DNA from: Neoarius graeffei | Lineage: Eukaryota > Chordata > Actinopteri > Siluriformes > Ariidae | Length of the DNA stretch: 64,000 nucleotides | Reading direction: 5' to 3' | Assembly (NCBI RefSeq): GCF_027579695.1 | Contig: NC_083572.1 | Coordinates: 16,477,415 to 16,541,414 of the forward strand | In this document: positions 11,189 through 20,056 of the stretch, piece by piece | Layout: each line of letters begins with the position of its first letter | Numbering within the stretch: position 1 is the first letter of the stretch | Notes under the pieces: model-generated | Told to the model about the DNA's origin: nothing | Databases searched by the model: none | The model's input: the letters and a program-made list of their open reading frames with translations, nothing else | Position numbers and translations under genes: made by a program

Positions 11189-11441
11189 GAATACTTCACG
11201 CTCCCTGATAGAGAATGCACATTCACCTGTTCATACATCACGTTCAGGAACAAACTCCTGTTTAACGGCGCTGAAACAGACACCGTCAAATGGTGCGGCT
11301 GGAGTCTTGTTCTCGGACTCGACTCGGATCAGTTGTAGACTCGAAATGTTCTTTAATGGCTTGGACTTGAGCACTGGGTTCTCGAGACTGGACTCGGACT
11401 CGAGGTTTAGTGACTTGACTACAACGCTATGTGTGTGTGTA

Positions 11442-13042
11442 CAGTGATGCTTGAAAGTTTGTGAACCCTTTAGAATTTTCTATATTTCTGCATAAATGTG
11501 ACCTAAAACATCATCAGATTTTCACACAAGTCCTAAAAGTAGATAAAGAGAACCCAGTTAAACAAATGAGACAAAAATATTAGACTTGGGCATTTATTTA
11601 TTGAGGAAAATGATCCAATATTACATATCTGTGAGGGGCAAAAGTATGTGAACCTCTAGGATTAGCAGTTAATTTGAAGGTGAAATTAGTCAGGTGTTTT
11701 CAATCAATGGGATGGCAATCAGGTGTGAGTGGGCACCCTGTTTTATTTAAAGAACAGGGATCTATCAAAGTCTGATCTTCACAACACATGTTTGTGGAAG
11801 TGTATCATGGCACGAACAAAGGAGATTTCTGAGGACCTCAGAAAAAGCGTTGTTGATGCTCATGTTACAAAACCATCTCTAAAGAGTTTGGACTCCACCA
11901 ATCCACAGTCAGACAGATTGTGTACAAATGGAGGAAATTCAAGACCATTGTTACCCTCCCCAGGAGTGGTCGACCAACAAAGATCACTCCAAGAGCAAGG
12001 CGTGTAGTAGTCGGCGAGGTCACAAAGGACCCCAGGGTAACTTCTAAGCAACTGAAGGCCTCTCTCACATTGGCTAATGCTAATGTTCATGAGTCCACCA
12101 TCAGGAGAACACTGAACAACAATGGTGTGCATGGCAGGGTTGCAAGGAGAAAGCTACTGCTGTCCAAAAAGAACATTGCTGCTTGTCTGCAGTTTGCTGG
12201 ATCACTTTGTTGGATCACGTGGACAAGCCAGAAGGCTATTGGAAAAATGTTTTGTGGACGGATGAGACCAAAATAGAACTTGTTGGTTTAAATGAGAAGC
12301 GTTATGTTTGGAGAAAACACTGCATTCCAGCATAAGAACCTTATCCCATCTGTGAAACATGGTGGTGGTAGTATCTTGGTTTGGGCCTGTTTTGCTGCAT
12401 CTGGGCCAGGACGGCTTGCCATCATTGATGGAACAATGAATTCTGAATTATACCAGCGAATTCTAAAGGAAAATGTCAGGACATCTGTCCATGAACTGAA
12501 TCTCAAGAGAAGGTGGGTCATGCAGCAAGACAACGACCCTAAGCACACAAGTCGTTCTACCAAAGAATGGTTAAAGAAGAATAAAGTTAATGTTTTGGAA
12601 TGGCCAAGTCAAAGTCCTGACCTTAATCCAATGGAAATGTTGTGGAAGGACCTGAAGCGAGCAGTTCATGTGAGGAAACCCACCAACATCCCAGAGTTGA
12701 AGCTGTTCTGTAAAGAGGAACGGGCTAAAATTCCTCCAAGCCGGTGTGCAGGACTGATCAACAGTTACCGGAAACGTTTAGTTGCAGTTATTGCTGCACA
12801 AGGGGGTCACACCAGATACTGAAAGCAAAGGTTCACATACTTTTGCCACTCGCAGATGTGTAATATTGGATCATTTTCCTCAATAAATAAATGACCAAGT
12901 ATAATATTTTTGTCTCATTTGTTTAACTGGGTTCTCTTTATCTACTTTTAGGACTTGGGTGAAAATCTGATGATGTTTTGGGTCATATTTATGCAGGAAT
13001 ATAGAAAATTCTAAAGGGTTCACAAACTTTCAAGCACCACTG
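11442..13042 (+). mobile_element. Tc1-like transposon, copy A, about 1.6 kb
   Basis: Long inverted repeats of about 210 bp begin CAGTGATGCTTGAAAGTTTG and end CAAGCACCACTG, flanked by TA. The transposase frame lies between them on +. Copies of the same family are at 29223-30817 (reversed) and 45119-51301. Confidence 0.92.
11807..12822 (+). pseudogene. Tc1 transposase, frame-shifted (copy A)
   Basis: The reading starts MARTKEISEDLRKSVVDAH and ends with GGHTRY. The C-terminal part carries QQDNDPKHTS and SPDLNPMEMLW, which contain the second Asp and the Glu of the DDE catalytic triad. A 13-bp deletion after GATGCTCAT shifts the frame inside the N-terminal helix-turn-helix. A small insertion near 12195 and a 5-bp loss near 12313 shift it again. 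An intact family member would be about 340 residues. The 13-bp loss is shared with the copy at 50086-51095. Confidence 0.9.
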
Positions 13043-13044
13043 TA

Positions 13045-13555
13045 TATGTATGTGTGTGTGTATGCTGTTTTAAAATGAACAACTCCGTTACACTGATTTG
13101 AAAGAGAAAACCAACCCCCAGTATTCAAACTATTATACTGTCCGAGTACCTGAGATAAACACTACACTGTTTCATGTTCTTAGCGTAGTCTCCATTATGG
13201 GTTTTTAATCCGTTTATAATGTATAATGATGCTATATTTATCTCTGCTCCTCAGTCTTTTAAAATAGTTTTCCTCTTTACAGCGTCCTTGATATAAAAAG
13301 GAACAATGCTTTCACCTCGAAGTGGGGATTCCATTAAACTGACTCATTGTGGTTTGGAGAGCAATTTTTCCAAACTGCCGCCCTCCGCTTCCTCCTAAAT
13401 ACCAAAAGCCTGTTTAAAAGGAGGAATATTATTAAAGCTAGTCGAAGTAGCCTGTTGTGTTGTTCGGTTCTACAAGTTAATCCGTCATGCACATACAGTA
13501 CACCCTAAGAACCAGTAGTAGATCTGATCGTCAGTCAAAATGTCCCCGTTTGCAG
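13045..13555. other. Intron sequence, no gene seen
   Basis: Apart from the polypyrimidine-rich run into the exon acceptor at 13551-13555, nothing is recognised here. Confidence 0.35.
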
Positions 13556-13711
13556 GATCTGCGCTATTTCAAATCGGAGAAGACGTCTCGCGGCATGCTG
13601 CAGGAAGGCTGGCGGGACACACAGGATCCCATCATGTGCTCCTACAAGCTCGTGACTGTAAAGTTCGAGGTGTGGGGCCTCCAGACGCGCGTCGAACAGT
13701 TTGTACACAAG
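13556..13711 (+). CDS. PITPNC1: PITPNC1 internal exon (lipid-transfer domain)
   Basis: The 156-bp exon encodes 52 residues from DLRYFKSEKTSRG through IMCSYKLVTVKFEVWGLQTR to VEQFVHK. It is bounded by a TTTGCAG acceptor and a GTACAAG donor, phase 0. The KLVTVKFEVWGLQTRVEQFV stretch is strongly conserved in PITPNC1 and forms part of the C-terminal half of the transfer fold. The following exon continues exactly where the known protein does. Confidence 0.95.
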
Positions 13712-13897
13712 GTACAAGACCCTTTCGTACTTTCTGTTGGATACCATGTCAATGTTTATATAGCATAAATGCAGTCCTGTTGATAAGTCTGGAAAAGCCC
13801 TTGGTATTTTATTTATTCTGTAAATGTAGATCAACGTCATATAAACCGGGCACTAAAATGTGTGTGTAGTTATTAAATGATACCATGCACTTATCTA

Positions 13898-15472
13898 CAG
13901 CGCCCGCCACAATTATTGGCACCCCTTGTTAAGATATGTTCTTCGGCTTCTAATAAATTCATTTTTTTTAAATAATATAGGACAACAGTGCAAAAAAAAA
14001 AAGAGAGAAAAATCAGACCTTTAATTCAAGTGCGTTTATTCAGCGGGGGGAAAAAAATCCCACATTTAAGAAATAATTATTTTACATGAAATCATGTGTG
14101 CCACAATTATTGGCACCCCTGATGTTAATACTTTGTACAACTCCCTTTTGCAAACAAGACAGCATTTAATATTCTCCGATAACATTTCACAAGATGGGAG
14201 AATACAGGGAGAGGGATCTTCGACCATTCCTCTTTGCACAATCTCTCTAAATCATCCAGAGTCCTGGGTCCTCTCCTATGCACTCTCCTCTTCAGCTCAC
14301 CCCACAGGTTTTCAATTGGGTTGAGGTCTGGGGACTGAGATGGCCATGGGAGGAGCTTGATTTTGTGCCTGGTGAACCATTTTTGTGTAGATTTGGCCAC
14401 ATGTTTAGGCTCATTATCTTGCTGAAAGACCCATCTTCAGCTTTCGGGCAGATTTTGATTTAAAATGTCCTGGTATTTCAGAGAGTTCATGATGCCATGC
14501 ACCCTAACAAGGTTCCCAGGGCCTTTGGAAGAGAAACAGGCCCACAGCATCACCGATCCTCCCGCATACTTCACAGTGGGCATGAGGTGCTTTTCCGCAT
14601 ACTCATCTTTTGTGATGTATTAGTGTTTGTTGCCAAAAAGCTCTATCTTGGTCTCATCTGACCAAAGCACACGGTCCCAGTACCGCTTAGCCAACCCCAG
14701 ACGTTTACGTTAATGCTTGTAAATGAGAAAAGGCTTTTTCCGTGCATGCCTCCCAAACAGCTTGTTGGCATGTAGATAGCGCCTGATGGTTGTTGTGGAG
14801 ACTTTGTGACCCCAAGATGCTACTCTTTGATGCAATTCTCTAACAGTGAGCTTTGGAGGCTTTTTTACTTCTCTTACCATCCTCCTCACTGTGCGTGGTG
14901 GCAAGATAAACTTGCATCCTCGTCCAGGCTTGTTTGCCACTATTCCAGTTGTTTTAAACTCCTTGATTCCTCCTCTGACTGTAGATATGGGCAGGTGTAG
15001 GCGAGCGGCTATTTTCTTGTAGCCATTGCCTGACATATGAAGGTCGACACACATCTGCCTTACTTGAATGGTGTGTTTTCTTGTCTTTCCCATGTTGAAG
15101 AGTGGATAAGAGAAATAGGCCTCTGTGTCACATCATATTTACACCCCAGGGAAACAGGATGTGATGAATTACTAATTAAAGGTTCCTAGATACTCTGATC
15201 AACTTTATAAACTACAGTAGAAATGACAGAAATGCTTCGATTACATTTATTTTCTAGGAATTATGGGTGCCAATAATTGTGGAACAGGTGATTTTTACTG
15301 TATGAAAAATAATTATTTCTCAGAGATTTTTTATTTTTAATTCACTTGAATTAAGGGTTAAATTTTTCTACAGTTTTCAGTGTGAGATTATGCTTCTGCA
15401 ATAAAAATGTAATTTATTTTAAGGCTTTTAACACATCTTAACCAGGGGTGCCAATAATTGTGGAGGGCGCTG
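13898..15472 (-). mobile_element. Tc1-like transposon, second family
   Basis: The ends CAGCGCCCGCCACAATTATT and (inverted) CAGCGCCCTCCACAATTATT bracket a - strand transposase. TA precedes the left end; the right flank is TG, a mutated TA. It lies in the PITPNC1 intron between 13711 and 15804. Confidence 0.88.
14125..15093 (-). pseudogene. Tc1 transposase, broken
   Basis: The N-terminal part (15093 to 14710) starts MGKTRKHTIQVRQMCVDLHM, with a paired helix-turn-helix and a GRP-like linker. The C-terminal part (14400 to 14125) has LLPWPSQSPDLNPIENLWGE, containing the catalytic Glu. The middle, including the first two Asp positions, has stops and frame shifts. It cannot make active transposase. 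Confidence 0.88.
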
Positions 15473-15803
15473 TGTGTATATTATTTTTTTTATTATTATT
15501 TCAGTCTGGCTTTCTAAATACAGGCATTCTGAAAATTCAGTTTTTAACAGCATTGGTTTCAGTGCTTATTCATTATTATTATTACAGAAAGGTTCATCAT
15601 GCATGCATGATTTCAATCTTAGAGCATCACTTCAAAAATAATTTCATTCATGTATCAAAGAAGGTGATAGGGTTTTTTTTTTTTCCCCTCTCTCCCCTCC
15701 AAGAGAATTCATTCACAATTTTTGAACTGTGCTGTAGTATAAAAGGCCTTGAAATGATTTTGACTTTCTTTTTCCTCTTCATTCTCCTTTCCTTGTCCTA
15801 TAG

Positions 15804-15867
15804 GTGGTGCGGGACGTGCTGTTGCTGGGCCACAGACAGGCCTTTGCCTGGGTGGACGAGTGGATCG
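15804..15867 (+). CDS. PITPNC1: PITPNC1 internal exon preceding the alternative C-termini
   Basis: The 64-bp exon encodes VVRDVLLLGHRQAFAWVDEW plus Ile and one leftover base, so the downstream phase is 1. The acceptor is CCTATAG and the donor GTAGGT. GHRQAFAWVDEW is a diagnostic PITP motif. Both alternative downstream exons supply two bases that complete an Asp codon, so either joins in frame. Human PITPNC1 has EWYDM here, so the fish has Ile in place of Tyr. A long hairpin transposon starts 50 bp past the donor. Confidence 0.94.
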
Positions 15868-15917
15868 GTAGGTTTCAGGCAGGGCTGTATTATACTAATC
15901 ATGCATATTGCCTTAAA

Positions 15918-16641
15918 GGAACAGTCCACCCTACTTCCATAATGAAATATGCTCTTATCTGAATTGAGACGAGCTGCTCCGTACCTCTCCGAGCTTTGCA
16001 CGACCTCCCAGTCAGTCAGACGCAGTCAGACGCGCTGTCACTCCTGTTAGCAATGTAGCTAGGCTCAGTATGGCCAACAGTATTTTTTGGGGCTGTAGTT
16101 AGATGCGACCAAACTCTTCCGCGTTTTTCCTGTTTACATAGGTTTATATGACCAGTGATATGAAACAAGTTCAGTAAAAAAAAATTGAAACGTAGCGATT
16201 TTCTATGCTATGGAAAGTCCGCACTATGACAGGCGTACTAACACCTTCTGCGCGCTTCGGCAGCGCATTGATACGGAGCTCAGATGTCAATGCGCTGTCA
16301 AAGCGCAGAAGGTGTTAGTACGCCTGTCATTATAGTGCGGACTTTGCATAGCATAGAAAATCGCTACGTTTCAATTTGTGTAACTGAACTTGTTTCATAT
16401 CACTGGTCATATAAACCTATGTAAACAGGAAAAACGCGGAAGAGTTTGGTCGCATCTAACTACAGCCCCAAAAAATACCGTTGGCCATGCTGAGCCTAGC
16501 TACATTGCTAACAGGAGTGACAGCGCGTCTGACTGCGTCTGACTGACTGGGAGGTCGCGCAAAGCTCGGAGAGGTACGGAGCAGCTCGTCTCAATTCAGA
16601 TAAGAGCATATTTCATTATGGAAGTACGGTGGACTGTTCCT
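15918..16641. mobile_element. TTAA-flanked foldback transposon, copy 2
   Basis: The 724-bp element belongs to the same family as 1126-1834. It is a long palindrome with AGGAACAGTCCACC ends and TTAA at 15914-15917 and 16642-16645. The arms have begun to diverge (small indels near 16180 and 16300). Confidence 0.9.
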
Positions 16642-16645
16642 TTAA

Positions 16646-17359
16646 CACCTTATCACAGCTGAGTGTGTCATTGAGCGTCTGACTCTAATAGCATTAGAGG
16701 TCAGTTGCTGTTTTTTGTAATTAACCCGCGTCTCAGTCTGCTATGAGATACAGGCTGTTAGAAGGAGTGAGTGTGAATAGCAGCTTGTTTCAGGGTTGTG
16801 TCGTGTGAGGTAGGTGCAATGAAATAAAAGGCTGACGGTGGAGTAAAATTGTCACTTTCACCATATTTGAGACATGAAATGGCCTGTAATGTTTCTCTTT
16901 CCTTCTCTGATCTTAATTCGATATTAACGTTCAGTCTCTTTGCATGTTGTAAGATCCTCAGTTTGTTTCTGAAGACATGTTTGGGTTTGTTTTTTTTTTG
17001 CCTGGGAATGTTGCCCTTTATTTTCTCTGCTTTAAACTTCCTTTCTGCTGAACCTCAGGGATGTTAAATATGCACCTCTTAAGGTTTGCCATCTCTGTGC
17101 CCCTTTCTTCATCCTCCCTCTCCTTTCAAGTAATTTCTCCGATAGTTTTCTCACTGGTGCCTGTCCCAAGAGTGGCAAAGCTAGAGCTAATATCCTCTCC
17201 CCTCAATCACTGACTAACCGGCACCAAAAACCCTCCTCACTCATTCTTCTGGCTCGACCTATGACCCTGAAACCTAACCCTGTGACACCACCATGACCTC
17301 AGTATTCCTAACTGAAGATGTCCGTGGTTTTTGCCCCCACCCTCCTCCTGCCTTTGCAG
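16646..17359. other. Intron sequence before the short alternative exon
   Basis: No gene or recognised transposon end is seen. The last 250 bp is rich in pyrimidines, consistent with a splice acceptor region. Confidence 0.35.
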
Positions 17360-17610
17360 ATATGGCTTTGGACGACGTTCGGGAGTATGAGAAGCAAATG
17401 CATGAGAAAACCAACATTAAAGTTTGCCATGAGCAGCAAGAGCGTTCCACCAATTCATCTCCATCTCTGGATGGCTTAGGGATCCTTGACAAAGTCAGCG
17501 TATGTGTGGATTTCTTTTTAAATACCTTCTTCCTTAGTGAGATCCACCCTTCAGCACTTATTCACTTTAATACGCCTGAAATAGAATCCCGGACCCTCCC
17601 ACTTTCTTGA
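17360..17610 (+). CDS. PITPNC1: PITPNC1 alternative C-terminal exon (short-tail form)
   Basis: After a CCTTTGCAG acceptor the exon completes the Asp codon and reads MALDDVREYEKQMHEKTNIK, then VCHEQQERSTNSS. This matches the alternative tail of PITPNC1 (human form: VREYEK..MHEQTNIKVC). The frame runs open to a TGA at 17608-17610. A good donor, GTATGT, sits at 17500, in frame (phase 0), so the exon may instead end at 17499. If it did and joined the exon at 19746, translation would stop within two codons, so the two exons are alternatives. The true 3' end is uncertain. Confidence 0.8.
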
Positions 17611-17687
17611 ACATTCAGCTCCATAATCCAACAACCTATATGCATTCTGACATCACTTGCTTTATTTGATGTAACTAATTGTGTGGT

Positions 17688-17689
<2 letters not shown>

Positions 17690-17721
<32 letters not shown>
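17690..17721. repeat. Poly(T) tract
   Basis: A run of about 30 T in the intron between the two alternative exons; it could be the tail of a reversed retroposon or a simple repeat. Confidence 0.7.
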
Positions 17722-17722
<1 letters not shown>

Positions 17723-17850
17723 TAAATGTTATTGGAACTCAAAACTTTTATAAATTTTCTTTTTTGTTGTTGTTGATAATTGCAAGTGTGAAATTTGCAT
17801 CACCAGTGGTAAAGAAGTAGGTTGGGAAAGTGAAGATGATGCAACATTAA

Positions 17851-18491
17851 AGTGCCATTCCACCATTGGATGTATTTTTTTGGCATAAAATACAATATAT
17901 TTTATGACAACATGAGTAGACAGAGAAATCTTTTAGCTTCAAAATGATATATCAAACATCATTTTTTGACAACGACAAGTATATTAATTTTGCGACCAAA
18001 GTCACCTACCCTTTTAATTTCCGCGCGGTAGTGAAACGTGATGTCATCGGCAGGTTCCCCTTCTTGTGTACCACGTCACGTGTGACGTGGCACAGATTAT
18101 CAGCAATGGCGGATAGAACGCGATTGTCAGCTTCGGAAAAGAAGCGAAGGAAAATAGCAAGTGATGCCCAAAGGAGACGGTCGATGGTGAATATCGGCAC
18201 AGCAATCGACAAGTGGAAATCGCGTTCTATCCGCCATTGCTGATAATCTGTGCCACGTCACATGTGACGTGGTACACAAGAAGGGGAACCTGCCGATGAC
18301 ATCACGTTTCACTACCGCGCGGAAATTAAAAGGGTAGGTGACTTTGGTCGCAAAATTAATATACTTGTCGTTGTCAAAAAATTGTGTTTGATATATCATT
18401 TTGAAGCTAAAAGATTTCTCTGTCTAGTCATGTTGTCATAAAATATATTGTATTTTATGCCAAAGAATACATCCAATGGTGGAATGGCACT
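17851..18491. mobile_element. TTAA-flanked foldback transposon, second family
   Basis: The ends are AGTGCCATTCCACCATTGGA and its inverse, with TTAA on both sides (17847-17850 and 18492-18495). Arms of about 265 bp are almost identical, and the unique loop is about 18125-18215. The loop holds a coding-like stretch (see 18106-18225). It lies between the two alternative PITPNC1 exons. Confidence 0.9.
18106..18225 (+). pseudogene. Start of a transposon-encoded protein kept in a hairpin loop
   Basis: The frame reads MADRTRLSASEKKRRKIASD, then AQRRRSMVNIGTAIDKWKS. The pattern of a basic RLSAxEKxRRK block followed by RxNIGxAxxxW recurs near the start of uncharacterised transposon-related proteins in fish. 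The frame runs into the right arm and stops. It suggests the hairpin arose from the 5' end of a coding TTAA-type element. Confidence 0.4.
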
Positions 18492-18553
18492 TTAAGAGAA
18501 GCAACAACAAAAATATTGAAAGTTTCAATGAAAATACATACATGTTATTTACC

Positions 18554-19619
18554 AGCTGGGAGGTCCGTATCGTGAAATACCGTGACCGAGGTCTTGAAAG
18601 TACTGAGCGAGGCTCAGTACTACTTTACCAAATTCTAACAGAAAACGAGAGCGCCCGAAAGGGAAAACCGAGCCGAGCCGCCATTTTGAATCCTCATTCA
18701 CGGCTGTAATGCAAATTGCTTCCTCCTCGGTATACGAGTGCACTTCCATGGCAGGAAATAAACTACATTTTGCCACCTATGTAGTCCCCTATTTATACAA
18801 AACTGAATCATTCAGGATTCAGCCATGTTTTTGCTCGACCAAAGTTATACAGTATTATGACCTTTATATTGCATAAATAAAGCCATTTGGTGAAACTTTG
18901 AAGAAGAGGTTGTACTGGTTTAAAGTTTTTACCGAACGTAATAATATGCATCAGGATAACATGGTCCAAAATGGGGCCTCATTAACTAATGAGATCAAAC
19001 TGTTAGCAAGTTAGAGGTTTTTAGCTTTCTCCTGAAATGTTTTCTTTTATTTCTTCTTCCTCAGGGTAGTAAAACTCGCCTTCGCTGTGAACACTGTCGT
19101 TATCGCTATCCATGCTGTAAAATTAATGCTATTTTGAATCCTCATTCACGGCTGTAATGCAAATGGCTTCCTCCTCGGTATCCAAGTGCACTTCCATGGC
19201 AGGAAAAAAACTACATTTTGCCGCCTATGTAGTCCCCTATTTATACAAATAGGAGTCATTCAGGATTCAGCCATGTTTTTGCTCAGTGTTAGCAAATTAC
19301 AGGTTTTTAGCTTTCTCCTGAAATGTTTTCTTTTATTTCTTCTTCCTCAGGGTAGTAAAACTCGCTTTCGCTATGAACACTGTCGTTATCACTATGCATG
19401 ATGTAAAATTAATGCTATTATGCTGAGAAATGCTGGAAAAATGTATAAGATTTTTGATAATCTTTTAAATAAATTTTATTTAAAAAAAAAAAAAGATAAA
19501 TGTTGACAAAAAAAAAAATGCTACTATGTTTGTTGTGAGCGAGCGAGTCGCCAGAGGTCCATAACCGGGGTCTATAACTGAGGTCTGTTCCGGGGGATAC
19601 GGACCTGCTCGCCAGCCAG
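18554..19619. mobile_element. Candidate TIR element with internal duplication
   Basis: CAGCTGGGAGGTCCGTATC at the left is mirrored by GGATACGGACCTGCTCGCCA near 19594-19613. No clear target duplication is seen. It holds the direct duplication at 18686-19410. Confidence 0.5.
18686..19410. repeat. Direct duplication of two blocks
   Basis: The block starting TTTTGAATCCTCATTCACGG occurs at about 18682 and 19131, and the block GGTTTTTAGCTTTCTCCTGA occurs at about 19016 and 19302. The order A-B-A-B indicates one tandem duplication of several hundred bp, with a later deletion or insertion in one copy. Confidence 0.8.
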
Positions 19620-19745
19620 TTAGAGTGCAGGATTTGGACCGCAAAAAAAATAAATAGATTTATCCATAGAATCTATACATTCCATAAAAGTGTACTCTTT
19701 CTCCATTTGAATATTTTTCTTTTCTTTTTTTTTTTTTTTTTAAAG

Positions 19746-20056
19746 ACATGACAATGGATGAGGTGAGAGAGTTTGAGCGTAGGATCCAGGAGGCCACCAA
19801 CCAGAAGATCGGAATATTCCCTCCATCCATTTCCACTGGCGAAACGCCACTCTCTGCTCTGGCTCCCAGCGGCCCGGCCAGTGCTCCATCCACACCACTC
19901 TACACCGACGCCCCCGAGTTCCTCTCCGTCCCCAAAGAGCGGCCTCGCAAGAAATCCGCCCCTGAAATGCTTACCCTGCCTGAATCCGACCAGCCGGTGC
20001 CTGTTCCAGCCCCTAACCACGCCTCTCTCAGCCCTGCGTCCAACCAGACGGAGTGA
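19746..20056 (+). CDS. PITPNC1: PITPNC1 alternative C-terminal exon (long Ser/Pro-rich tail)
   Basis: A long T tract and AAAG acceptor precede the exon, which completes the Asp codon and reads MTMDEVREFERRIQEATNQK, then IGIFPPSI. A Ser/Pro-rich tail follows, with APSTPLYTDAPEFLSVPKER and RPRKKSAPEMLTLP, ending NQTE and TGA at 20054-20056. This is the canonical PITPNC1 C-terminus. In the mammalian protein, phosphoserines in this tail bind 14-3-3. RKKSAP (an RxxSxP site) is kept here. The Arg that precedes the other site in the human tail is absent from the aligned PSGPASAPSTP stretch. Confidence 0.95.

Noticed and set aside
12288..12563. Open frames of about 90 codons antisense to Tc1 transposase, also at 50570-50836
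   Set aside because: They recur only because the transposase is conserved; no independent motif.
13535..13840. 101-codon - frame opposite a PITPNC1 exon
   Set aside because: Antisense shadow of the exon at 13556-13711.
15448..15942. 164-codon + frame covering the PITPNC1 exon region
   Set aside because: It reads the 15804-15867 exon in the wrong frame and crosses its splice sites; no conserved sequence.
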